This document shows positions 1 to 6,629 of a DNA stretch of 7,853 bases, piece after piece. Each line of letters starts with the position of its first letter. Within the stretch, counting starts at the first letter, position 1. The notes beneath the pieces are model-generated. The model ran no database searches. It was not told the DNA's origin and worked only from the letters and a program-made list of their open reading frames with translations. The stretch spans positions 1-7,853 of the forward strand of contig JAWUVN010000078.1 of assembly GCA_034112345.1 (NCBI GenBank). Reading direction: 5' to 3'. Position numbers and translations under genes: made by a program. Source of the stretch: Bermanella sp034112345. Its GTDB lineage: Bacteria > Pseudomonadota > Gammaproteobacteria > Pseudomonadales > Oceanobacteraceae.

Positions 1-1010
1 CTGAAATGGCTAACACTGGAGCCACCTTCGTATAAGCAGTCTCCAGAAACATAATCATATTGTAAGTAACCCGATGTAGCGCAGGGTGCATACATCTCAA
101 CCTTGTCGCCACTTTCAAAATTACCATCGCTGTCTACGTCATTAAAGCCGTCAGTAAGTAGACCGACAGCTTGAGTATTTACATTGCTGCCTGCCCATAA
201 TAGTCCAGTGACACTTACCACTGAATCAGCTCGTTGAGCATCTGTCATTGCGGGCCAAGCACCCAGAGTCTCGTCATATAAATTATTTGAGAAAACGTCA
301 TCATAGCCGCCACTTTTCATCCCTGTTTGCGGGCTTACTAAGCTTGTGAAACCAAGACCGTGAGTGATTTCATGCAATAGAACAGTTGTGAAGCCAATGT
401 AGCTAGCAGATGGGGTTTCATCAAAGCCGTAATACCAGCCACTACTGGACTGTAAGCAGCCAGTAGTACCAATATTGCTATTAAATGTTGAATTGATGTC
501 AGAGCCAGTGCTATTACCTGTGTAAATATCGGCACCAGATAAAAAGTTATCTGAATTGGCTAGGTGGTTGTATAGCCCTATCGGGTACCAGGTGTTATTT
601 GCCATGCCGCCAGGAGCTGTAGGGTGATAAAGGCTAACGGAAGGTCCTGCACTTCCGAGTGTCGCACTGGTTGCGTCGCAAGTAAGGGCTGTAAAATTTG
701 CATCTACAATGATGGTTTGTGTGGATTCGACCTGGTCAGCAATAATTTCGATTGCTTTGATAAAAGACAGCATTCTTTGTGCACCTAATGTGGTGCCACC
801 ATTTCCACCTACGGCAGATAGACCTGCCGCGCTGTTAAATCCACTAATAAAATTTAACTGTACCGTCGATTGTGTACCTGTAATCGTACAATTACTGCCA
901 TCGGCTGCCCCTGTACCGGTGGAGGTTGTTGATGCGACACATGCTGCGCTGTGAGCAGGGTTACTCAATACTATAAAAAGACCAAGGACTGCTGATATTG
1001 ACCAATTCAT
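1..1010 (-). CDS. Secreted HExxH zinc metalloprotease (3' end beyond window)
   Basis: Reading starts at the ATG at 1010 and stays open for 336 codons to the window edge, so the C-terminus is missing. The first ~22 residues form a Sec-type signal peptide: a hydrophobic core (residues 5-15) followed by an AHSA cleavage region. It lacks a strong basic N-region, and SAAC is a poor lipobox, so secretion is more likely than lipidation. The mature part has six cysteines (24, 41, 111, 185, 310, 325), as expected for a disulfide-bonded extracytoplasmic enzyme. The zinc-binding and catalytic motif HEITHGLGF begins at residue 213. The metzincin third histidine is absent (residue 223 is Ser), so the third ligand must lie elsewhere, perhaps near the GSSVSHF segment (330-336) at the edge. 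Residues 291-302 match a 12-residue EF-hand/dockerin-like calcium loop, with Asp at loop positions 1, 3, 5 and 12, Gly at 6 and Glu at 9. A weak AGG lies about 9 bases before the start. The protease call rests on the motif and secretion; the exact family and substrate are not known. Confidence 0.85.
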   Translation of the reverse strand, partial: MNWSISAVLGLFIVLSNPAHSAACVASTTSTGTGAADGSNCTITGTQSTVQLNFISGFNSAAGLSAVGGNGGTTLGAQRMLSFIKAIEIIADQVESTQTIIVDANFTALTCDATSATLGSAGPSVSLYHPTAPGGMANNTWYPIGLYNHLANSDNFLSGADIYTGNSTGSDINSTFNSNIGTTGCLQSSSGWYYGFDETPSASYIGFTTVLLHEITHGLGFTSLVSPQTGMKSGGYDDVFSNNLYDETLGAWPAMTDAQRADSVVSVTGLLWAGSNVNTQAVGLLTDGFNDVDSDGNFESGDKVEMYAPCATSGYLQYDYVSGDCLYEGGSSVSHF

Positions 1011-1024
1011 ATTAAGACCTAAAT

Positions 1025-1066
1025 TCTAATGTAATCTAATTACACTAGACTGTTTAGGACATCTAG
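1025..1066. repeat. Two overlapping inverted repeats in the protease gene leader
   Basis: The first dyad (1025-1049) has 11-base arms with one mismatch around a CTA centre; its core TGTAAT-CTA-ATTACA (1030-1044) is perfect. The second (1045-1066) pairs CTAGA with TCTAG and TGT with ACA, with one bulged base and a 5-base loop. They share bases 1045-1049, so in RNA only one hairpin could form fully at a time. They lie 15-56 bases upstream of the protease ATG. They could be protein-binding operators or leader hairpins; the sequence does not say which. AT-rich DNA yields some dyads by chance. Confidence 0.4.
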
Positions 1067-1174
1067 ATTGTTGTATTAAGTGTTTTTTGGTAAGTGTTTG
1101 TATTAATTGGGCCTTTTAACTCCCTATGATTCTATTAGATACATTGCATATTGTAATTTGATTGGTGAGTGAGA

Positions 1175-1639
1175 TTATTTGTCATCGGGGATGTAGCTGT
1201 ACTCTTTTATTTGAATGCTGCCATCGGGCATTTGAACGGCTACAGGCATATGAGTGACTCGACCATTGGTGTTCATTATGACGCTGCCATCGGGCCTCTC
1301 AACTGTTTCTATAGGCGCATTAAATAACAAGGTTTCCCTTAAAGATTGTTTCATTTCGGGCGACAATTGATCTAAGTGTGAATTTCCGGCGACCCCTTTG
1401 TTTTGCGCACCAACCTGTACTTGATCTTTTGTGAGGGACGGAAGGTTATCTTTCGATACAGGGTTAGCATTTGAAGGTGAGAGAGAAGCGTTATGGGGTC
1501 CATGAGCGTGTGCAGTATCCGAACCCATAGGATTCACAATAGTGGGTTCCTGATAGAGCGCGAAGGCTAATAATACAATGGCGACAACACCGATAATGAC
1601 TTCTTTCACGGTTCTTCTCTTTAAATTAACTCTGATCAT
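1175..1639 (-). CDS. Membrane-anchored protein of unknown function, 154 aa
   Basis: I do not recognise this protein. A short basic N-terminus (KRRTVK, residues 7-12) is followed by one hydrophobic segment at about 14-29. This predicts a signal anchor, or an uncleaved signal, with the rest in the periplasm. Residues 30-90 are low-complexity and polar, rich in Asn, Ser, Pro and His (a DTAHAHGPH stretch at 41-49), and look like a flexible linker. The C-terminal part (90-154) seems folded and contains two related hairpin-like units beginning RPDGSV (115) and MPDGSI (137), separated by about 22 residues. The start is the ATG at 1639; the ribosome site is weak, with AAGG rather far upstream. The gene lies 112 bases after hrpB and 164 bases before the protease gene, on the same strand. 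A role alongside the protease is possible but only a guess from adjacency. Confidence 0.7.
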   Translation of the reverse strand: MIRVNLKRRTVKEVIIGVVAIVLLAFALYQEPTIVNPMGSDTAHAHGPHNASLSPSNANPVSKDNLPSLTKDQVQVGAQNKGVAGNSHLDQLSPEMKQSLRETLLFNAPIETVERPDGSVIMNTNGRVTHMPVAVQMPDGSIQIKEYSYIPDDK

Positions 1640-1751
1640 ATAGGCTAGACCTTAATGATTAGACTTAATAGTCATGGTAGAAAAAGTTCTGATAACGCTG
1701 GTGGTTATGGTTCATGGATCACATATTATTAATATTCATCGATAAGCCTTA

Positions 1752-4280
1752 TTAACCATTTTCCATGCGCTTCTTAGTTTTACTGCTAGCCATAGCCGTT
1801 AAGGGATTTTCTGGCCAAGGGTGCTTGGCGTATCGTCCTCTGCTTTCTTTTCTTACTTCTGGGTAGGCTTCTTTCCAAAAGAACGCTAAGTCATGCGTCA
1901 TGGCCAGAGGTTTTTGTGCTGGGCTTAATAAGTGCAAATTCAGTGTGATCTTGCCTTTGGCAATGGTGGGCGAAATGGGCATACCAAAGAACTCTTGTAA
2001 CTTACCTTTTGCCACCGGAGGATTTTCTGAATAATCGATGGCTGCGTTTCTGCCAGATGGCAAAGTCAAAGAGCTTGGGAAGTCATTTTTTAAATCGGTT
2101 TGTATTTTCCATTCAATTCTAGACAGTAGCGCATCACTGTATGGTATGTTCTTTAGGTTTCCGTCTTTCATAAATGGGGTGAGCCAATTATCAAGATCGC
2201 TAATCAAAACAGACTCTTTAAATGATGGATAAATATCTGGGAATAACTCGTGAGCCAAATTCAATTTTTTAAGAAGGGTTAAGGCATCTTCTTTTAAGGG
2301 TAAAAAGGCTAAACCAGATTGTCTAATCTCTTGAACAATAAACTCAAGTCGGGCACTTTCTGGTGCCTTAGTTGTTTTAGCATTCAGAGTTAAAGCGCCC
2401 AGTTTTTCTTCTTGTATTTCCATTAATTGAGATTGCATTTCAAATCGAGAATGCACAGTTATTTGTTCTTTAAAATATTGGCAAATATCTTTTTTTTCTA
2501 TCTTGGTACCCAAGCGAATATAGGTTTGTTTAGCAGTTGAGTTATTAAAGGCGGCTTGTGTTGATGTGTGAGCCACGGCTAAAAAATCAGAGTGGGTGAG
2601 CGCATCGTTGTGTAATACTTGTACCCCTTGACCGCTTCGTAAGCGATAGCCATTTCCTCGTTTTTGAGCAATTCGATCAGGAAACGCCAGCATGCATAAA
2701 ATGCCAGCTTTCTCGCTTCGTATCTCAGTGTCTTTAACCTTTAATTTTTTGGCTAGCCTGTGCGTGAGCTTTAATATTCGCTTGGTTAAATTGTATTTTA
2801 CCTCACCACCTTCATAGCGCTTGGGTATATTCGAGTTAGAAGTCATTTCTTTAAATAGTTCTAAGCGCAACGTCAGATCACTGTTACTTTGATAGAAATA
2901 AAGTGGGTCGCCTTCCGTTAATATAGCGGCCAATAAACAGGCACTATAAACCAATTTAGAGTCTTGGATTGACAGCAGCATATTGGCTAAGCGAGGGTGA
3001 ACAGAAAACTCACTGAGCTTTTTTCCATGATTGCTTATTGTTTGTGTGTTTTCTTGGTGTGTATCAATAGCATTTAATTGATTTAAAAGGTTTAGGCTAT
3101 TTTCATATCTTTTGAGTTCGGGTTTATCTAGCAAAATATAGTCATTTAAATCAAAACTGCCCCACGCCCCCAGTGTTAATGAAAATGGGGTTAAATCACT
3201 TAATTGAATAGCGCTTTGGCTAAAGGGTGGTCGGGTGTGAAAAGCTTCTTCACTTAGCAAGCGATAACATTGACCCGCTTGTGTTCGGCCCGCTCGTCCC
3301 GCTCTTTGAATCATGGATGCTTGGCTGGCTTGAACCGTGATTAATTCATCCATAGCGGTTTGTGAATTAAATCGCGCTTGGCGTTCCATGCAGCTGTCGA
3401 TCACAACGGTTACGCCATCAATGGTTAAACTGGTTTTAGCAATGTCGGTGGCCAAAATAATTTTACGATGATTTGATTGCGAACTGGGGCGTATGGCGTG
3501 TTGCTGTTCTTTATTTGGTAGCTGACCATGTAAAGGTAAAATACTAGCGGCACTTGTAAGGCTGTCTTTTAATAAATCATGAGTTCTTGAAATTTCTCTG
3601 ACACCGGGTAAAAAAACTAATATATCCCCATGGTGTTCTTTGTAAGCCCGCTGAATGAGTTTGCTGATATTTTGTTCTAGCGAAAGTTCGGCTTGTTTGA
3701 TTACGTATATATTTTCAACGGGATAGCTTTTACCTTCACTCTCAATTAATGCCGCGTCTAAATTGTCGATTAATGCCGCGCAGTCTAAAGTGGCGCTCAT
3801 GATAATGAGCTTAAGGTCTTCACGTAAGTATTCTTGGCATTGAACCGCCATGGCGAGCCCTAAATCAGATGGCAGACTGCGCTCATGAAATTCATCAAAA
3901 ATGATAGTACTGCACTCAGGAATTTCATTGTTGTGCAGCAATTTTTGCGTTAACACGCCTTCGGTCATGACTATAATGCGATTGTTTTTTCCTGTTTTAG
4001 AAAAATCACCAGTGATCAGGCCAATGTGCTCTCCTAAGTCTTCCCCTAAGGTGTCGGCTAAGCGTCTGGCCACTTGTTCGGCGGCAACGCGTCTAGGTTC
4101 TAATAACCAGATCTCACCGTGTTTAGATGAATCTGTTTTTACTGAATCTGACGTCAATAGTGAAAGGGGCAGTAAGGTAGATTTACCTGCGCCAGGAGGG
4201 GCCACTACCAATACCCTATTTTGGGTTTTGAGTGTGCTATTAAGGTTATCTAAAACGTATTCGATAGGAAGTGATGTCAT
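1752..4280 (-). CDS. hrpB: ATP-dependent RNA helicase-like protein HrpB
   Basis: This is a DExH-box superfamily 2 helicase of the bacterial HrpB family, a presumed cytoplasmic RNA-dependent NTPase with no firmly established cellular task. Using the ATG at 4280 (842 residues), the motifs run in order: Walker A GAGKST (30-35), motif Ia EPRRVAAEQ (from 61), motif II DEFH (129-132), motif III SAT (162-164), motif V TDIAKTSLTIDG (278-289) and motif VI QRAGRAGR (325-332). The C-terminus has the HrpB signature: LLSPAQKPLAMTHDL, FWKEAYPEV, then RYAKHPWPENP and a basic tail. Motif V has Lys at 282, where DEAH/RHA helicases, including HrpB as I recall it, usually have Glu (AETSLT). The longer reading from the ATG at 4289 adds only MRH. 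I prefer 4280 because MTSLP aligns with the E. coli HrpB N-terminus and because the 4289 ATG sits inside a possible -10 box. Length is normal for the family and there is no frameshift. Confidence 0.97.
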   Translation of the reverse strand: MTSLPIEYVLDNLNSTLKTQNRVLVVAPPGAGKSTLLPLSLLTSDSVKTDSSKHGEIWLLEPRRVAAEQVARRLADTLGEDLGEHIGLITGDFSKTGKNNRIIVMTEGVLTQKLLHNNEIPECSTIIFDEFHERSLPSDLGLAMAVQCQEYLREDLKLIIMSATLDCAALIDNLDAALIESEGKSYPVENIYVIKQAELSLEQNISKLIQRAYKEHHGDILVFLPGVREISRTHDLLKDSLTSAASILPLHGQLPNKEQQHAIRPSSQSNHRKIILATDIAKTSLTIDGVTVVIDSCMERQARFNSQTAMDELITVQASQASMIQRAGRAGRTQAGQCYRLLSEEAFHTRPPFSQSAIQLSDLTPFSLTLGAWGSFDLNDYILLDKPELKRYENSLNLLNQLNAIDTHQENTQTISNHGKKLSEFSVHPRLANMLLSIQDSKLVYSACLLAAILTEGDPLYFYQSNSDLTLRLELFKEMTSNSNIPKRYEGGEVKYNLTKRILKLTHRLAKKLKVKDTEIRSEKAGILCMLAFPDRIAQKRGNGYRLRSGQGVQVLHNDALTHSDFLAVAHTSTQAAFNNSTAKQTYIRLGTKIEKKDICQYFKEQITVHSRFEMQSQLMEIQEEKLGALTLNAKTTKAPESARLEFIVQEIRQSGLAFLPLKEDALTLLKKLNLAHELFPDIYPSFKESVLISDLDNWLTPFMKDGNLKNIPYSDALLSRIEWKIQTDLKNDFPSSLTLPSGRNAAIDYSENPPVAKGKLQEFFGMPISPTIAKGKITLNLHLLSPAQKPLAMTHDLAFFWKEAYPEVRKESRGRYAKHPWPENPLTAMASSKTKKRMENG

Positions 4281-4287
4281 GTGCCGC

Positions 4288-4315
4288 ATTATCCAAGTTC
4301 CGTATGATTTAGCAA
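4288..4315 (-). promoter_or_regulatory. Candidate hrpB promoter
   Basis: On the minus strand, TTGCTA (4310-4315, 4 of 6 matches to consensus) is followed after 16 bases by GATAAT (4288-4293, 5 of 6). Transcription would start about seven bases further on, at or within a base of the ATG at 4280, giving a leaderless or nearly leaderless hrpB message. No Shine-Dalgarno sequence is visible before either candidate start, which fits. It is a two-box match in AT-rich DNA and may be chance. Confidence 0.3.
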
Positions 4316-4567
4316 TAGAGTGTGGTCGGTAAGTCTTTGTCTATACTCAAAACAGTAGAACCTAATCATCATTGGCGATGCGGCCACGGCTTCCGTTAAG
4401 CAAGGCGATAATTCTATTGACAACTTAGAGCCGTAAATACAGTTTTTAGATCAGAAGTTGGTGTTATTAAAAACTTAGTATTTAAACAGTTGCTTATAGT
4501 GTTCAGTCATCAGAAAATGATTTACGATAAAAATACCAAGCGTAACGTATAGAAAATAGGTTTAATT

Positions 4568-4759
4568 ATGGCGAACAAGAAAGTGGTATCGATAGCCGAC
4601 GCGAGACGTGAAAAAAATATAGAAAAAAAAGAAGCGAAGCTCGTTGAATTAGCTGAGCGTTTTGAGACTGCATTTCCTTCTAAACTGTTGAGTAAACCTA
4701 CCCCTGTTAAAGATTACTTAAAGTCTAAAAAAAACAAGAAGAACAAAGATAAGCGATAA
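4568..4759 (+). CDS. Small lysine-rich protein of unknown function, 63 aa
   Basis: The ATG at 4568 follows AATAGG with about eight bases of spacing, a usable ribosome site. The product is highly charged. Residues 3-33 (KKVVSIADARREK onward) look like a charged amphipathic helix. A short FPSKLLSKPTPVKDYL stretch follows from 36, and the tail is a disordered run of Lys and Asn (52-63). No membrane segment or cysteine is present. The basic tail suggests contact with nucleic acid or ribosomes, but that is inference and I do not recognise a family. The gene contains three A-runs of 7, 8 and 8 bases (4611-4617, 4623-4630, 4727-4734). It converges on the next gene with only 17 bases between stop codons. 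I judge it a real gene from the start signal and the biased but protein-like composition. Confidence 0.6.
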   Translation: MANKKVVSIADARREKNIEKKEAKLVELAERFETAFPSKLLSKPTPVKDYLKSKKNKKNKDKR

Positions 4760-4776
4760 CATCAATTTTGTGGTTA

Positions 4777-5061
4777 TTATGCAGTGGCCACTTTTGAACG
4801 TAATTTAGGCGACTTATTTAGATAGGTTTCTAGTAGGGTGCTCAGTGGGCCATGTTCGTCAATATACGTATTAATGATACGCGCCACATTCTCAAACAAG
4901 TCCATTTTATGACACCCTTTTATATATTCCGTTCTTAAGCATGCAGCCTGTGGCTTCAGTATCTTTTTTTCTTGGGGGTTACCAAAGTAGATTAGAACAG
5001 AGAGTGCGATTTCAGCTTGATAGTGATCTTCCGATAAATCAAATAATGGGTAGTGGGTCAC
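4777..5061 (-). CDS. Hypothetical protein, 94 aa, GTG start
   Basis: I do not recognise this protein. The reading frame opens with GTG at 5061; an in-frame TAG lies four codons upstream, so no longer start exists, and the next in-frame ATG is only at codon 53. Support for GTG is modest, with a GAG about nine bases upstream. The product is soluble in character. It has an acidic N-terminus (FDLSEDHYQAE), a hydrophobic helix-like stretch ALSVLIYF (19-26), three cysteine or histidine positions in the middle (C41, C50, H51) and a C-terminal amphipathic stretch ending in a basic region (KSPKLRSKVATA). It lies about 285 bases downstream of trmA on the same strand, with a probable terminator between them, so it is likely transcribed separately. 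Confidence 0.5.
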   Translation of the reverse strand: MTHYPLFDLSEDHYQAEIALSVLIYFGNPQEKKILKPQAACLRTEYIKGCHKMDLFENVARIINTYIDEHGPLSTLLETYLNKSPKLRSKVATA

Positions 5062-5110
5062 AGTAGGGCTCTAGGTCATATTATGGGCACATAATAGTAA
5101 AAGTGTGATC

Positions 5111-5126
5111 TAAGTACTGTTACTTA
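5111..5126. repeat. Perfect short inverted repeat upstream of the 94-aa gene
   Basis: TAAGTA (5111-5116) and TACTTA (5121-5126) are exact inverse complements around CTGT. The dyad lies 50 bases upstream of the GTG start at 5061, where an operator could sit. It is only six bases per arm in AT-rich DNA, so chance is a fair alternative. Confidence 0.25.
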
Positions 5127-5143
5127 TTGTTAAAAGTTGTATT

Positions 5144-5189
5144 AAAAATTTTGTCAGGACTTTTAGTTATATACCCATCAAAAGTCTGA
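5144..5189 (-). terminator. Candidate intrinsic terminator after trmA
   Basis: Read on the minus strand, TCAGACTTTT (5189-5180) pairs with AAAAGTCCTGA (5164-5154) through ten base pairs with one bulged base and a 15-base loop. A T-run follows at 5148-5144. The position, about 160 bases after the trmA stop and before the next minus-strand gene, suits a terminator of the trmA transcript. The stem has few G-C pairs and five bases separate it from the T-run, so it would be of moderate strength at best. Confidence 0.4.
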
Positions 5190-5346
5190 CTTAGCCCAAA
5201 CGTCTGTTTTTTAAGCGCTGGGGATGATGTTATATCGCTGCTTTGAAATATATTATTGACGAGAGGAGCGAGCAGGGGGCTTGATACGAGAGTGAGCCCA
5301 CACCTCGACTTGGCATCGCTGGATGTAGGCTCTGTGTAATAAGGTA

Positions 5347-6432
5347 TTATTTGGCGACCAAAAACGCGCCACACTCTACGTGGTGTGTGTAAGGAAACTG
5401 ATCAAATAGGGCAAAACGCTCTATGGTATGGGTTTTACTAAGCTGTTTAAGGTTTAGTTCAAGCGTATCAGGATTACAGGATATGTAGACAATACGCTTG
5501 TACTGACTGATCATTTTGCAGCTTTCTTCGTCTAGCCCAGCGCGTGGTGGATCAACTAATACGGTACCAAAGTCAGCATTTTCTAAATCCATGTCTTTTA
5601 GGCGGCGTCTTAGGTGCGTGCCATTCATGTGCTCAGTAAACTCTTCAGCGCTTACCCGTGCAAATTCAACATTGGTAATGCCATTCATCTCTTTGCCAGC
5701 ATTGGCAGCGTAAACCGATGTCTTACTGATCTCGGTAGCAAAGACACGTCGAAATTGATCCGCCATGGCTAAAGAGAAATTACCATTACCGCAATACAGC
5801 TCTAACAAATCGTGATCTTGGCTATCTTGAGTACAGGCTCTTGCCCAGCTCAGCATTTTTTCACTGATTTTGGCGTTAGGTTGAGTAAAGCTGGCTTCTA
5901 CCTGCTTATATTTTATTTGTTTGCCATCGACAGTTAGTTCTTCAACTACAAAGTCTTGGTCAAGCAGGATGCGCATTTTACGGGCGCGACCAATGATGTG
6001 AATACCTAGTGTATTTTTTAGCGCAGTAGCAGCTGCAATCCATTCATCATCGAGTTGTCGGTGGTAAATAAGGGTAACCAGCATGTCGCCAGACATGGTG
6101 TTTAAGTATTCGATTTGAAACAGGCGGTTTTTTAATAGCGGGTTACCATTTAGGGCTTCGGCCATTTTTGGAATCAGCGCATTGATGTCTTTACTAGCAA
6201 TGGGGAAGTCAGTGATTTCAATGGGATTGTTTTTTGTGCCTGGTTCAAACATGGCATGAAAGCAACGGTCGTCTTCGTGCCAGATGCGAAATTCAGCTCT
6301 TTGGCGAAAGTTTAAAGGCTCGCTTGCATAAACATCAATCGCTGGGATAGACAGTGGAGCAAATTGCTCTTCAATGCGTTGCTGTTTTTCAGCCAATAAG
6401 GCGTCATATTGATCAACCTGAACGTCATGCAT
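5347..6432 (-). CDS. trmA: tRNA (uracil-5-)-methyltransferase TrmA
   Basis: This cytoplasmic enzyme makes 5-methyluridine at position 54 of the tRNA T-loop using S-adenosylmethionine; the E. coli enzyme also methylates tmRNA. The protein is 361 residues, close to the 366 of E. coli TrmA. The N-terminal half is the RNA-contacting part of this family, with RQRAEFRIWH from 44 and no TRAM domain or iron-sulfur cysteines, which argues against RlmC and RlmD. SFTQPN (181-186) begins the catalytic domain. SAM-binding motif I is ELYCGNGNF (211-219), DPPRAG is at 294-299, the catalytic nucleophile Cys319 lies in YISCNP, and the general base Glu353 lies in HHVECGAF. Both catalytic residues are offset by five from E. 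coli C324 and E358, as expected. The ATG at 6432 follows an AGG at ten bases. It is a single gene divergent from tesB, with its own strong promoter and a likely downstream terminator. Confidence 0.97.
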   Translation of the reverse strand: MHDVQVDQYDALLAEKQQRIEEQFAPLSIPAIDVYASEPLNFRQRAEFRIWHEDDRCFHAMFEPGTKNNPIEITDFPIASKDINALIPKMAEALNGNPLLKNRLFQIEYLNTMSGDMLVTLIYHRQLDDEWIAAATALKNTLGIHIIGRARKMRILLDQDFVVEELTVDGKQIKYKQVEASFTQPNAKISEKMLSWARACTQDSQDHDLLELYCGNGNFSLAMADQFRRVFATEISKTSVYAANAGKEMNGITNVEFARVSAEEFTEHMNGTHLRRRLKDMDLENADFGTVLVDPPRAGLDEESCKMISQYKRIVYISCNPDTLELNLKQLSKTHTIERFALFDQFPYTHHVECGAFLVAK

Positions 6433-6459
6433 TGAAATCTAACCTATAAATATATAAAG

Positions 6460-6495
6460 GGCGCGCATTATAGGGAATGGTGGCAAGGTAGGCAA
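6460..6495 (-). promoter_or_regulatory. trmA promoter with rRNA-P1-like GC discriminator
   Basis: On the minus strand, TTGCCT (6490-6495, 4 of 6) is followed after exactly 17 bases by a perfect TATAAT (6467-6472). The bases immediately downstream, GCGCGCC (6466-6460), form a G+C-rich discriminator in otherwise AT-rich surroundings, very like TATAATGCGCC of the E. coli rrn P1 promoters. Transcription should start near 6460, leaving a leader of about 28 bases that contains the ribosome site. In E. coli, trmA expression is stringently and growth-rate controlled from a promoter resembling rrn P1, so the same control is likely here. I see no AT-rich UP element just upstream. Confidence 0.75.
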
Positions 6496-6629
6496 AGGGT
6501 CTGAGTGTTCAATCGGCTGGTTGAGTGCAACGGTTCGCTCTATTTAGTACATTTATACCTAGAATAATTGCTCGAAATTAAAACATCTGTTTGAATGCAG
6601 GCCAAATGCGACATTATTAAGGCGATTTT

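Noticed and set aside
338..954. Open frames at 338-535 (minus) and 709-954 (plus)
   Set aside because: Both are shadows of the protease gene, which is read in another frame through the whole stretch with a signal peptide and an HExxH motif.
1722..1752. Short palindromes after the hrpB stop (ATAAGGCTTAT and ATATTATTAATAT)
   Set aside because: The arms are five or six bases, A-T rich and without a following T-run, so they do not support a terminator.
2038..4332. Plus-strand open frames at 2038-2232 and 3901-4332
   Set aside because: They lie opposite hrpB, whose conserved helicase motifs fix the coding frame; no domain is visible in the antisense products.
4417..4443. Consensus TTGACA with TACAGT 15 bases downstream, as a promoter for the small gene at 4568
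   Set aside because: The -35 is perfect, but the spacer is short and the -10 weak, and it would leave a leader of over 110 bases. No better-placed pair stands out in the 4290-4567 gap, so I leave the promoter unassigned.
4441..4475. Eight-base inverted repeat AGTTTTTA/TAAAAACT with a 19-base loop
   Set aside because: It is almost all A-T with a long loop and no T-run in a useful position; expected by chance in this AT-rich gap.
5338..5351. AATAA/TTATT inverted repeat over the trmA stop codon
   Set aside because: Five A-T pairs only; too weak to be a terminator or a meaningful structure.
5120..5374. An 84-codon minus-strand open frame starting inside the 3' end of trmA
   Set aside because: It overlaps trmA in another frame, has no ribosome site of its own and a low-complexity product, and it covers the likely terminator hairpin at 5154-5189. 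It is most likely chance.
5516..5713. Plus-strand open frame opposite trmA
   Set aside because: It is antisense to the TrmA catalytic domain, including DPPRAG, and is a shadow of it.
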